This document shows, piece after piece, positions 44,595 through 53,316 of a stretch of 64,000 nucleotides of DNA. Under the pieces are notes generated by a model. The model was not told the origin of the DNA. It saw nothing but the letters and a program-made list of their open reading frames with translations, and ran no database searches. The DNA lies in the NCBI GenBank assembly GCA_964610385.1, contig CAZSXW010000002.1, forward strand, positions 124,001 through 188,000, written 5' to 3'. Every line of letters begins with the position of its first letter. Positions within the stretch are counted from its first letter, which is position 1. The position numbers and the translations under genes were made by a program. This stretch comes from CAZBSE01 sp964610385. Its GTDB lineage: Bacteria > Actinomycetota > Humimicrobiia > Humimicrobiales > Humimicrobiaceae.

Positions 44595-46109
44595 ATGGAA
44601 GATAACAACAAAATAAAAAAACAGTTGATTTCAGAGATAGATAAGTTAAAGCAAATAATAGAAGGTTATCAGCAATCACAGCCCAGTATAGATAAACTGG
44701 ATAAAGCTATGGAAGATAGCGCAGAGCAATACCAGGCATTAATAAATACTGCACCCTTCGGGGTGATAACCCTTGATGAAGACGGAACAATCATATCATG
44801 TAATAAAAAAGTACTGAACTTCTTGGGCCAGTCGGAAAAAGAGGTAGTAGGAAAACATTTTACAAAGATAAAGTTTCTCAGTTCAGAGGATATGCCAAGA
44901 TATCTTAAGGTCTTTGCTTATGCGCTCAGCGGAAAAGAAGGGATATCATTTGAGATAAGCGGTCAGAACAAGGACGGCAATATTTTTTACGGGGAAGTAT
45001 TTTACGGTCTTGTAAAGAAAAATGGAGACGTCAAGGCAGTTCAGGTATTTATAAATGATATAACTAAAAGGAAAGAAGCAGAGGAAAAACTAAACTTTTT
45101 AAGATTCCATGATGAACTGACCGGACTTTTCAACAGAGCTTATTTTGAGGAAGAAGTAAAAAGACTGGATGCTGAAAGACAGCTTCCGTTAAGTTTTATC
45201 ATCGGAGACGTGAATGGATTAAAGCTAATAAACGATGCCTTTGGAAGTGAAGAGGGAGATAAGATACTGAAGATTATTGCAAAAGCAATAAGAGAATGCT
45301 GCAGGAGAGAAGATATTATTTCCAGGTGGGGAGAGGATGAGTTTGCAATACTACTTCCCAGGACTTCAGCAGAATATAGCAGGAAAGTGATGAATAGGGT
45401 AAAGGAGATCTGCCAAAAGAACAGTAAAGGAAAGGTAAAATTTGAAATGGCGATGGGTTCAGCCACAAAGCAGGACAAAGATCAGGACTTTAGTGGTATT
45501 GTAAAAGATGCGAAGGATGAGATGTATAAGAATAAACTTTTCGAGTCTAAAAGTATTCCTGATTCGGTAATATCTTCACTTGTGGATTCCTTGATGGAAG
45601 AAAGTTATGAGACAAGAGAACATGGGAAAAGGGTAAGAAAATTAGCCTTAAAATTAGGGCGTACCATAGGACTTCCAAAAAGCAAACTGGATGATCTTTC
45701 TATACTGGCTGATCTCCATGACCTTGGCAAGATAGCCATACCCGATGATATTGTGACCAAGAGGGACAAGTTAACTGAAAAGGACTGGAAGATTCTAAGA
45801 AGTTATCCTGAGATAGGATATAATATTGCGAAATCATCATATAAATATTCTAATATCGCTGAATATATATTGACTCATCATGAGAGATGGGACGGGACTG
45901 GTTATCCACAGGGATTAAAGGGCGAGGATATACCCATAGCTTCGCGTATTACTGCTATAGCAGATGCATATGATGTCATGAGAAGCGGCAGGTTCTATAA
46001 AAGGACGTTGAGCAAAAAGGAAGCTATAAAAGAGTTGGAAAAATCAAGCGGAACACAATTCGATCCTCAACTGGTCAAGCAATTTATAGAGATTCTGGAA
46101 GAGGAATAA
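44595..46109 (+). CDS. PAS-GGDEF-HD-GYP signalling protein
   Basis: A 504-residue cytoplasmic regulator. A short coiled coil (about 1-40), a PAS domain (about 45-160: PFGVITLDEDGTIISCNKK), a GGDEF domain (about 165-320: DELTGLFNRAYFEEE, GDVNGLKLIND, RWGEDEFAILLP) and an HD-GYP domain (about 330-504: HDLGKIAIPDDIV, HHERWDGTGYPQGLKGEDIP) lie in that order. The GGDEF signature is GEDEF, so cyclase activity is plausible but not certain. The HD-GYP metal and GYP residues are complete, so c-di-GMP hydrolysis is likely. Cotranscribed with the membrane protein upstream. Confidence 0.9.
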   Translation: MEDNNKIKKQLISEIDKLKQIIEGYQQSQPSIDKLDKAMEDSAEQYQALINTAPFGVITLDEDGTIISCNKKVLNFLGQSEKEVVGKHFTKIKFLSSEDMPRYLKVFAYALSGKEGISFEISGQNKDGNIFYGEVFYGLVKKNGDVKAVQVFINDITKRKEAEEKLNFLRFHDELTGLFNRAYFEEEVKRLDAERQLPLSFIIGDVNGLKLINDAFGSEEGDKILKIIAKAIRECCRREDIISRWGEDEFAILLPRTSAEYSRKVMNRVKEICQKNSKGKVKFEMAMGSATKQDKDQDFSGIVKDAKDEMYKNKLFESKSIPDSVISSLVDSLMEESYETREHGKRVRKLALKLGRTIGLPKSKLDDLSILADLHDLGKIAIPDDIVTKRDKLTEKDWKILRSYPEIGYNIAKSSYKYSNIAEYILTHHERWDGTGYPQGLKGEDIPIASRITAIADAYDVMRSGRFYKRTLSKKEAIKELEKSSGTQFDPQLVKQFIEILEEE

Positions 46110-46115
46110 TTGCAG

Positions 46116-46496
46116 CTACTGTACTGCTTTAATTTCTATTTTTTCTCCATCCTTTATTTTTTTAAGTTCGGAAATTATTTCTTTATCTATTATTTCTCCA
46201 ATGACAGTGACCGGGCTGGCAGCCTGAGGCTTATCATCAGTACTGGCAGGTGTTTTACCGAAAAATATACAGATAGAGCTTCCTGGAGGCCAGTATGCTA
46301 CAGAGCCTAATTCCAGGATCTCGACGCCATCTTCCAGTTCAGAATGCACTGGTATTTTAAAATAGATTTCATCTCCCCATCTTCTTACAGTAGATTCTAA
46401 CGGGAGTGCTTCAAGTATTTTTAAGGATGTTTTTGAATTATTCAGGGCAATAAGAAATTTTAGGTCTCTGGTGATTATTTTAATATTATTATTCAT
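46116..46496 (-). CDS. Cyclophilin-like fold protein (PF04126 type)
   Basis: A 126-residue beta-rich protein. The stretch ILEALPLESTVRRWGDEIYF, then GVEILELGSVAYWPPGSS and ICIFFGKTPAS, match the DUF369/cyclophilin-like family (similar to TM1367). The usual peptidyl-prolyl isomerase residues are not conserved in this family and its role is unknown. It has a good ribosome-binding site (GAGGAGCTGCAG) and is transcribed leftward, with its end six bases from the end of the HD-GYP gene. Confidence 0.8.
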   Translation of the reverse strand: MNNNIKIITRDLKFLIALNNSKTSLKILEALPLESTVRRWGDEIYFKIPVHSELEDGVEILELGSVAYWPPGSSICIFFGKTPASTDDKPQAASPVTVIGEIIDKEIISELKKIKDGEKIEIKAVQ

Positions 46497-46708
46497 CTGC
46501 AGCTCCTCACATATTTGTTCATTATTAATATATGACTTTAATATATTATAAAATAAGAATTTATGGAAATAATAACAATCAATAATACAGCTGAAATGAT
46601 TGAAGTATTACTTTAAAGTTTTGAATTAGAGTCTGTTTTACAACCGGACTATAAAAGAATAAAATATGAAATAATGTTTATATAAATTAAAGGGTGTTGA
46701 AATTTGAT

Positions 46709-46996
46709 ATGAGAGCTGGAATGAAACACATAAAGGGAGATAATAAAGGAAAAGTAGTTTTATATGCATTAAGCACCTGCCAGTGGTGCAGAAAGACAAA
46801 AGAACTTCTTAAAGATTTAAATATTGACTATTATTATATTGATGTTGATCTGACGGAAGGTGAAGAGAGAAAAGAATTGCTGGATGATTTGGAAAAATAT
46901 AATCCAGACCGGAGTTTTCCAACAATTGTGATAGATGATAGTGATTACATAATAGGTTTTGACGAGGGCAAAATAAAAGAAAAAATAAAGAAGTAA
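46709..46996 (+). CDS. Glutaredoxin-like thiol-disulfide protein
   Basis: A 95-residue thioredoxin-fold protein. The redox motif CQWC (in LSTCQWCRKTKELLKDL) sits after the first strand. YYYIDVDLTEGEE, a cis-Pro in RSFPTIVID and IIGFDEGKI complete the glutaredoxin/NrdH pattern. The start could be GTG 46694, ATG 46709 or ATG 46721. It lies three bases before the FTR-like gene, indicating that this redoxin is the substrate of that reductase rather than being reduced by glutathione. Confidence 0.88.
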   Translation: MRAGMKHIKGDNKGKVVLYALSTCQWCRKTKELLKDLNIDYYYIDVDLTEGEERKELLDDLEKYNPDRSFPTIVIDDSDYIIGFDEGKIKEKIKK

Positions 46997-46999
46997 ATT

Positions 47000-47515
47000 A
47001 TGAGTAAAGAAATAAGCAAAGAAGAAGTTGATAGATTGTTTAAAAAGTTAAATGAAGAGGCAGAATCAGCAGGTTACCATCTTAATCCTGACATTGATAT
47101 GACCAAAAAACTGGTAAAGGGTTTATTAATAAACCAGAACAGATATGGGTACCAGTCATGCCCCTGCAGGCTAGCTTCCGGTGATAAAGAAAAAGACATG
47201 GACATAATATGCCCCTGCGATTACAGGGACCCGGATCTGGATGATTATGGAACATGCTATTGTGCTCTTTATGTTGATCAGGAGATACTGGAAGGGAAAA
47301 AGAAAGTAAGATCTATACCGGAGAGAAGATATAAAATGAAAAAAAACAGCAGTATGGAGAAGACGAAGAAACCTGGAGAAGAAGTTTCAAAAAGTAGATA
47401 TCCGGTGTGGAGATGCAGAGTATGCGGGTATTTATGTGCAAGAGAGAAACCCCCGGCTGTATGTCCTATATGTAAGGCTAAAAGAGAGAGATTTGAAAAA
47501 TTTACTTTCGGGTAA
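47000..47515 (+). CDS. Ferredoxin:thioredoxin/glutaredoxin reductase catalytic domain fused to a rubredoxin-like domain
   Basis: A 171-residue fusion. The N-terminal domain (about 1-105) is the catalytic beta chain of ferredoxin-dependent thiol reductase: SCPCRLASG, IICPCDYRDPD and TCYCALYVD hold the [4Fe-4S] ligands and the redox disulfide. The third motif is CYC where plant-type FTR has CHC. After a Lys/Glu linker, the C-terminal domain (about 132-171) is a rubredoxin-like iron module with two paired cysteines, WRCRVCGYLC and AVCPICKA. The fused rubredoxin may relay electrons to the cluster in place of ferredoxin. Directly after the glutaredoxin gene; together they form a self-contained thiol-reducing pair for an anaerobe. 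Confidence 0.9.
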   Translation: MSKEISKEEVDRLFKKLNEEAESAGYHLNPDIDMTKKLVKGLLINQNRYGYQSCPCRLASGDKEKDMDIICPCDYRDPDLDDYGTCYCALYVDQEILEGKKKVRSIPERRYKMKKNSSMEKTKKPGEEVSKSRYPVWRCRVCGYLCAREKPPAVCPICKAKRERFEKFTFG

Positions 47516-47535
47516 GGAAGAAACTATCAATGAGT

Positions 47536-48714
47536 TCAATCTATTATCTCATATGAATCTGCTAGTTTTGCTATGGTCAATTTATTTTCACCAAACCTGT
47601 TCGATATTCTATCAATGGCCTGGGCAAGATTTTCATGTTCCGATCCATCTGCGGGCATCAGATCTTCCAGTATGGAGCTTGACTTTAAATCGCTTACCGA
47701 AATTCCGATCAGTCTGATTTTTTTCCTGTTAAGATCAATATTTTTAAGTAAAGACACAGAGAATTTATGTATATCAAATATATTGGAAGTATAATTTTTA
47801 AGGGTCATCCTCCTTGTGATGGTTTTAAAATCGGAAAATCTTATCTTTAAAGTGATCACTCTGCCTTTATATTTCTTCAGCCGGAGGTTTCTTGATATTT
47901 TTTGTGAAAGCAGAAGAAGCATCGATCTCAAAGTCCCGAAATCATCTATGTCCCTGCTGTAGGTTATTTCTCTTCCTATTGATTTTGGCTCTTGATTCAG
48001 CGTTACTTTTCTATCATCGAACCCATTTGCTATTTTATGTATGACCCTGCCTGGCTCTCCAAATTTATTTTCGATTATTTCCAGCGGGGTTCCGGCAAGG
48101 TCGCCTATGGTTGTTATCCCCATTGATTTAAGTTCTTCGTATGTGACCCTCCCAACTCCCCATATATAGGATACCGGCAGGAGTTTGACTTTTTTTATGG
48201 TCTCTTCGGTGTTTTCGAGTACTATAAAGCCATTTGGTTTGCCTATGCTTGAGGCAAGTTTTGCCAGAAATTTATTTGGTCCTATGCCGGCTGAAGAAGT
48301 CAGGTTAGTCTGTTCGTATATCCTGCCCTTTATTTTTTTGGCTATTTCAAGTTCATCCCCGAAGAGCCTTTTACAGCCTGTTATATCAAGAAAGGCTTCA
48401 TCACAGCCTATCGCTTCTACCAGTGGGCTAAACTGGAAGAATATCTTTCTTATTCGCATTGATTCCCTAAGATATTTTTCCATGTCCACGGGGACAAAGA
48501 TCCCTTTGGGGCAAAGTCTTTTTGCCCGCGTGAGAGGCATACCTGAGTGAAGTCCGTATTTTCTTGCCTCGTAAGAGGCAGAAGAGATCACTCCTCTGTT
48601 CAGCGGTTCCCCTACAATCAGGGGTTTACTTTTGTATTCCGGGTTATCTCTTTGCTCGATCTGGGCAAAAAAAGCATCCATATCTATATGTATTATTTTT
48701 CTTTGATTTCCCAT
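47536..48714 (-). CDS. dinB: DNA polymerase IV (Y-family)
   Basis: A 392-residue translesion polymerase. Catalytic motifs are IIHIDMDAFFAQIEQRDN (Asp near residue 10) and GCDEAFLDITG (about 104-114, the SxDEAxLD motif with Cys at the second position). Helix-hairpin-helix YIWGVGRVTYEELKSMGITT follows, then the little-finger domain (about 240-350). There is a short tail but no clear clamp-binding QLxLF end. Its start overlaps the end of dnaE2 by 22 bases, so they form one operon under the LexA-box promoter at 51968-51996. By context it may act as the Y-family partner of the mutasome rather than as a free Pol IV. Confidence 0.92.
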   Translation of the reverse strand: MGNQRKIIHIDMDAFFAQIEQRDNPEYKSKPLIVGEPLNRGVISSASYEARKYGLHSGMPLTRAKRLCPKGIFVPVDMEKYLRESMRIRKIFFQFSPLVEAIGCDEAFLDITGCKRLFGDELEIAKKIKGRIYEQTNLTSSAGIGPNKFLAKLASSIGKPNGFIVLENTEETIKKVKLLPVSYIWGVGRVTYEELKSMGITTIGDLAGTPLEIIENKFGEPGRVIHKIANGFDDRKVTLNQEPKSIGREITYSRDIDDFGTLRSMLLLLSQKISRNLRLKKYKGRVITLKIRFSDFKTITRRMTLKNYTSNIFDIHKFSVSLLKNIDLNRKKIRLIGISVSDLKSSSILEDLMPADGSEHENLAQAIDRISNRFGENKLTIAKLADSYEIID

Positions 48715-51700
48715 GCTGAACCTGCTTCAATCAGTAAGTTATTTTTTATACTGTCTTTGGCGGCTCTGCTCCTGATCTTCTTTAAGCCGGAGAGACTGGC
48801 AGAGTTTTCACCGATCAGAAATATATGGCCGTCTTCGCAGCATATTCTGCCTTTGATTATTACCGCGGACTGGCCTGATATTGTCTTTAGGTTCTTTTTA
48901 TATGCATCGGGGAAAAATACTGATTCATACATGCCCTCTTCATCTTCCAGGATGCACAGCAGCATATTTTTTCCATTCCTGGTTTTTTTTATTTTACGGG
49001 TGATTATTATCCCCGCGGCGAATATATTTTCTTTGCTGTTGATAAAATCCGGAAAAAGGCTGCTTCTTATCCTGTGGTAATATTCCAGCTCGTTTTTAAA
49101 ATACTTCAGGGGAGAACTGCTGGCGCAAAATCCCAGGATTTTTTCTTCTATCTCAAGTGCCTCCGGGAGGTTGAGATCTTTTGGATGATTTTCACGGCAG
49201 GGCAGGGGATAGCTGCTGCAGGCCGGGATGTTTTTGCCGCTTGCCAGGCAATAATAGTCGAGCAGTAAATATTTTCTTTTAATATCTGTAAAATCGAATG
49301 CCCCGACTTTTACAAGGTTTACAATAGCTTTGCCCGATATGTTGCAGCCGCTTTTTGAAATTCTGAAGTAAAAGTCAGTGAAGTCCTTAAATCTTCCACT
49401 CCTGTCTCTTTCTTTTATTATAGAGTCGACACCTGTTTCTCCCAGTTCTCTTACGGCAATAAGAGGGATTCTTATGGATTTCCCATTGTCTTCAACAGAG
49501 AATTTGAATCCACTGCCGTTTATGTCTGGAAGTTTTATCTTTATGCCAAAACGTCTTGCCTCTTCAATATATTGAGCCCTGCCATAGTACCCTGAATCAT
49601 CAGTAAGTATTATTGATAGCAGTTCCGCCGGATAATGTGCCTTTATATAGCAGGTCTTATATGAAAGTTCGGCATAGGCGGCAGCGTGAGCTTTGACAAA
49701 ACCGTAACTTGCAAATTTGGATACAAGTTTAAAGATCTCTTTTGCAGTTCTTATATGATAGCCCCTGCAGATTGCTCCTTTAATAAAATGTTCTCTTTGC
49801 CTTTCCATTTTTTCTTTTGAAAGCTTGGTCATGGCTTTTCTTAAATTATCCGCTTCACTCAGAGAGTATCCTGCTATATTTACTGCTATTTGCATTACCT
49901 GTTCCTGGTAAAGTATTATTCCATAAGTCTCACTCAGGATAGGCTCAAGATCCCGGTGAAGATAGACGATCTTTTCTCTACCGGATTTTCTTTCAATAAA
50001 GTTTTTGACCATTCCAGACTGCTGGGGGCCGGGCCTGTACAGCGAGATAAGAAATGTAATGTCGTTTAATGTGGACGGCTTTATTTTTTTTGCCAGTTTC
50101 CTGATGCCGTAACTTTCAAGCTGAAAAACCCCCAGGGTATTTCCATTTTTTATGAGGTCGAATGTTTTACTGTCACGGTATCCTATTTTCCGGATATCAA
50201 AGTCTATGTTTCTTTTGTCCTTAAGCATGTCGGACACATCTTCCAGCAAGCTTAAGCTCAGAGAATTTATCAGGTCTATTTTTAACAGGCCCAGGTCTTC
50301 TACGCTGTCCTTGTCATACTGGCTCATGGTTTCACCGGTCTGGGACAGGGAAAGGGGGATTTTTTTGGTCAGATCGGTGCTGGATATGATAAATGCGGAA
50401 GGGTGCAGGGAGGTATGACGGACGTAATTTTCAATTTTTTTTGATATACGGGTTATTTTTTTATATTGAATATCTCCTGTATCTGAGCATTCCCGGTCCC
50501 TGGCAGTGATCCCGTTATACTGTCTGCCCGGGAATCCCGAAGAAAAAGAGGGAGAATATTCATTTGCTATCCGGTCCACGTCTTCTTTGCCGTACCCCAG
50601 GAATCTTCCCGCTTCCCTTACCGCAGCTCTTGGTTTCAGGGTAGAGAAGGTACATACCCTGGAGATATTATTTTTACCATATTTCAGTTTAAGATATTTG
50701 ACTATTTCAGCTCTTCTCTTGTGGGACAGGTCGATGTCTATATCAGGGAGCTCTTTTCTTTCCCTGTTAAGAAATCTTTCGAAATAAAGATTATTTTTTA
50801 CCGGATCGATATTGGATATGCCCAGAATATACGATACCAGGCTTCCTGCAGACGAGCCCTTTCCGCAGATGGGAATGTTGTTCTGTCGGGCGAATCTTGC
50901 TATGTCGGCGACTATCAGGAGGTACCCGCAGAAACCGGTCTCTGCGATCACTTCCAGCTCTTTTTTTAGCCTTATAAGGATATCCGGGGAAGAGCCGCTG
51001 CCGTATCTCCGTTTTAGTCCCCGGAAGCACAGCTTTTTAAGGTGATCTTCCTCCGGTATTCTCCCCGGAACCTTAAAGCGGGGGAAGATTATATTGCCCA
51101 GCGGAAGTTCCAGCCTGCACATGTCTGCTATGACTCTGGTATTGGATATTGCCTGGTGTATATCCGGGAAAAGGCCGGCCATTTCGGAGGCAGATTTAAA
51201 ATAATGTTCATCATTGCCGATAAATTCCATATCAGACCCGGCCTTTGTCCCCATGGTTTTTATCTTGTGAAGGCATCTGTATGTTGAGTAGTCTGCCTTA
51301 TTTAAGTAGTGGACATTGTTCGTCGCCACCATTGGAATGTTGTTTTTCAGGGCAAAATTGACCAGTATCTCAGAGGGCAGGGATAAGGAAAAAACGCTTT
51401 TTGTTTTCGGGTATCTCTGAATCTCCAGAAAGAAATCTCCGCTAAATAATTCCTGGTAATATTCCGCAGCTCTAAGTGCTTCCTTCACCTTTTCCTGCCC
51501 CAGCAGCCGGGAGATCTCGCCGTTTCTGCAGCAGCTTAAGTATATAAGGCCGCCGCTTTTCTTTACGAGATCTGATATTTCGACTGACGGTATTGGAGTC
51601 CTGCTTTCCATATTTGATTTACTTATCAACTGACAGAGGTTCTCATATCCTGTCATGTTTTTTATGAGTAGTACCAGGTGGGAAGTCATCCCACTTCTAA

Positions 51701-51911
51701 TGCCCCGGATTTCGCAGCCGATTATGGGTTTTATATTTTTACTGGTTGCTTCCTTGTAGAATTTGACGGCTCCACTCATCACATACTTATCGGTAAGGGC
51801 GACTGCCTCCATGCCGTTTCCAGCAGCAGCGCTTACCAGCTCTTTTATGCTTATGGTTGATTCCATAAGGCTGTATTCACTGTGAACATGCAGATGAGAA
51901 AAAAAAGCCAT
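48693..51911 (-). CDS. dnaE2: Second DNA polymerase III alpha subunit, error-prone DnaE2-type
   Basis: A 1072-residue C-family polymerase. The catalytic palm is intact (GKGSSAGSLVSYILG, LPDIDIDLS near residue 390, and TYGIILYQEQVMQIA). The N-terminal PHP domain is degraded: the ALTDHG motif reads ALTDKYVMSG and the TNDVHYL motif reads TNNVHYL, removing metal ligands. The C-terminal OB region starts near IFAAGIIITRKIKK. Shorter length than the main DnaE, the damaged PHP, the LexA box upstream and the downstream dinB all fit a DnaE2/ImuC role in SOS mutagenesis. Its DNA is visibly richer in G+C than neighbouring genes. A plain DnaE paralogue remains possible. Confidence 0.88.
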   Translation of the reverse strand: MAFFSHLHVHSEYSLMESTISIKELVSAAAGNGMEAVALTDKYVMSGAVKFYKEATSKNIKPIIGCEIRGIRSGMTSHLVLLIKNMTGYENLCQLISKSNMESRTPIPSVEISDLVKKSGGLIYLSCCRNGEISRLLGQEKVKEALRAAEYYQELFSGDFFLEIQRYPKTKSVFSLSLPSEILVNFALKNNIPMVATNNVHYLNKADYSTYRCLHKIKTMGTKAGSDMEFIGNDEHYFKSASEMAGLFPDIHQAISNTRVIADMCRLELPLGNIIFPRFKVPGRIPEEDHLKKLCFRGLKRRYGSGSSPDILIRLKKELEVIAETGFCGYLLIVADIARFARQNNIPICGKGSSAGSLVSYILGISNIDPVKNNLYFERFLNRERKELPDIDIDLSHKRRAEIVKYLKLKYGKNNISRVCTFSTLKPRAAVREAGRFLGYGKEDVDRIANEYSPSFSSGFPGRQYNGITARDRECSDTGDIQYKKITRISKKIENYVRHTSLHPSAFIISSTDLTKKIPLSLSQTGETMSQYDKDSVEDLGLLKIDLINSLSLSLLEDVSDMLKDKRNIDFDIRKIGYRDSKTFDLIKNGNTLGVFQLESYGIRKLAKKIKPSTLNDITFLISLYRPGPQQSGMVKNFIERKSGREKIVYLHRDLEPILSETYGIILYQEQVMQIAVNIAGYSLSEADNLRKAMTKLSKEKMERQREHFIKGAICRGYHIRTAKEIFKLVSKFASYGFVKAHAAAYAELSYKTCYIKAHYPAELLSIILTDDSGYYGRAQYIEEARRFGIKIKLPDINGSGFKFSVEDNGKSIRIPLIAVRELGETGVDSIIKERDRSGRFKDFTDFYFRISKSGCNISGKAIVNLVKVGAFDFTDIKRKYLLLDYYCLASGKNIPACSSYPLPCRENHPKDLNLPEALEIEEKILGFCASSSPLKYFKNELEYYHRIRSSLFPDFINSKENIFAAGIIITRKIKKTRNGKNMLLCILEDEEGMYESVFFPDAYKKNLKTISGQSAVIIKGRICCEDGHIFLIGENSASLSGLKKIRSRAAKDSIKNNLLIEAGSAWEIKEK

Positions 51912-51967
51912 TTTATTTAGCCCCGCCCCCCTAGATTTATGGTATATATATTTAGAATTGTCTGTCT

Positions 51968-51996
51968 ATATATTACAACCGAACATATGTTTGGTC
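51968..51996 (-). promoter_or_regulatory. LexA-controlled promoter of dnaE2-dinB
   Basis: On the minus strand: TTGACC (51996-51991), exactly 17 bases, TAATAT (51973-51968). Between the two boxes lies CGAACATATGTTTG (51978-51991 on +), which fits the Gram-positive/actinobacterial SOS consensus CGAAC-RNRY-GTTYG at every position. LexA bound there would cover the promoter spacer. It is 57 bases or more upstream of the dnaE2 ATG at 51911. Confidence 0.85.
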
Positions 51997-52115
51997 AATA
52001 GGAAAATCAACCATTTTTTAACATATGATCCGGATATGCAGTATTGAGGAAAAGGGCAATTTAATTATTTCAGGGTTGATTTTTTTAGTTTTTTATATAT
52101 AATACTTGGTTTTGT

Positions 52116-52730
52116 GTGGCTTTATTGAGATATGTTTTAAAAAAATTATTAAAATTTTGTAAAAAATATCGTGTAAAAAAGGATGTAAAAGTGAGAAAAT
52201 ACAATGTAGCAATACATGTATTATTTTGGGCGCTAACAGTATTTTTGCTTTTTATAACTTTATTATACCTGTTTTATGAGTGTGATGGGTTCAGTATAAT
52301 TTATTCCGGCACTGATAAAGCTGATAATGGAGAAACAGAGGATATAGTAGTCAGAGAAGTTGTGGAAGTAGAGAAGGAAGTAGAGTGGTATTACTTTTTG
52401 GCTTCCGGTTACAGTGCCAACGACCCTTCACAGGGTACCAATAATATAACGGCGACTGGAAAGGAAATAAGGCAGGGAATGGTCGCTGTAGACCCCAATG
52501 TCATACCTCTGGGAACCAGGATTGAAATAAAAAATATGGGAATATTCATGGCCGAGGATACAGGAGGAAAGATAAATGGCAATAGAATAGATATTTATTT
52601 TGATTCAAAGGAAGAAGCTAAAAAATTCGGCATAAGAGGTGTCTGGATCAATATAATGGACAAAGATGCTTATGGTGTTGCCGACCTGTCAGAAAACGAG
52701 CAGTATATAAGCAGATATATGAGCAGATAA
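52116..52730 (+). CDS. Membrane-anchored 3D-domain protein
   Basis: A 204-residue protein with a basic N-terminus, one membrane helix (about 30-52), an acidic/valine-rich stalk (about 65-90) and a C-terminal 3D (Asp-Asp-Asp) domain (about 95-190). The three aspartates are in VAVDPNVIPLGT, AEDTGG and NRIDIYF. The fold is the double-psi barrel found in MltA lytic transglycosylases and resuscitation/YabE-type proteins, so it probably acts on peptidoglycan outside the membrane. The G5 or LysM domains often attached are missing. The start is GTG 52116; it diverges from the dnaE2 promoter region. Confidence 0.85.
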   Translation: MALLRYVLKKLLKFCKKYRVKKDVKVRKYNVAIHVLFWALTVFLLFITLLYLFYECDGFSIIYSGTDKADNGETEDIVVREVVEVEKEVEWYYFLASGYSANDPSQGTNNITATGKEIRQGMVAVDPNVIPLGTRIEIKNMGIFMAEDTGGKINGNRIDIYFDSKEEAKKFGIRGVWINIMDKDAYGVADLSENEQYISRYMSR

Positions 52731-52751
52731 TGTTTATATTCTTATTTTATC

Positions 52752-53111
52752 CTATTTTTTATTTTCCAGTATGATTTTTTTAAGTATTCTGTGGAATTCT
52801 AATGCGTCTTTTTTCTTCAATTTCTGTATTTTGAAGCTTTCTTTTTTATTTCTGACTGTTAGTGTGGAATAAACAAGACCTTCCCTTAAATCTGCGGAAA
52901 CGATATAGGGGTAGGTGGCTATAAACTTTTTATCCCTGGTTATGTTGGAATAAAAATAAAAGAATAATTTTTTATTGGTAAGGATGAGAATTCCGCTTAC
53001 TGTATTTTCCAGGATACCGGGAGCGATAAAGATGGTTTTTTCGTCCGGGTCTATGAAGGGGAAATATCCTATATTCTGAGCTTGCTCGTCACCTGTATAG
53101 ATTTTTTTCAT
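52752..53111 (-). CDS. Small PH-like domain protein
   Basis: A 119-residue soluble protein. GILILTNKKLFFYFYSN followed by a strand, then YIVSADLREGLVYSTLTVRN and a C-terminal helix (KKKDALEFHRILKKII), gives the order of strands and final helix of bacterial PH-like (bPH/GRAM) domains. Such proteins bind lipids, peptides or are structural; the function here is unknown. It is convergent with the 3D-domain gene (21-base gap) and diverges from tRNA-Gly. Confidence 0.6.
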   Translation of the reverse strand: MKKIYTGDEQAQNIGYFPFIDPDEKTIFIAPGILENTVSGILILTNKKLFFYFYSNITRDKKFIATYPYIVSADLREGLVYSTLTVRNKKESFKIQKLKKKDALEFHRILKKIILENKK

Positions 53112-53316
53112 AATAGTATATAAAAGTTTTATAAAAAAATTTTAGCGTAATTATATAAGATTATAATTGATAAAAAAAGGTATTCCTTAGAATATTTTAA
53201 CCTTTATTGGTTAAGAAGAGAATGTTTTATATTTTAAGGGGTTTTCTATTTTTAATGATGTATAATGTTTGTTTTGAAAAAAGAAAAATAATATAATGAT
53301 TAACTAGCTAAAACGA

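Noticed and set aside
46110..46310. Small + strand frame after the HD-GYP gene
   Set aside because: It is the antisense of the cyclophilin-like gene, which has a good ribosome-binding site and recognisable family motifs.
48547..51287. Several long open frames on the + strand opposite dnaE2 and dinB
   Set aside because: They are antisense shadows of strongly supported polymerase genes, with no recognisable domains and no ribosome-binding sites.
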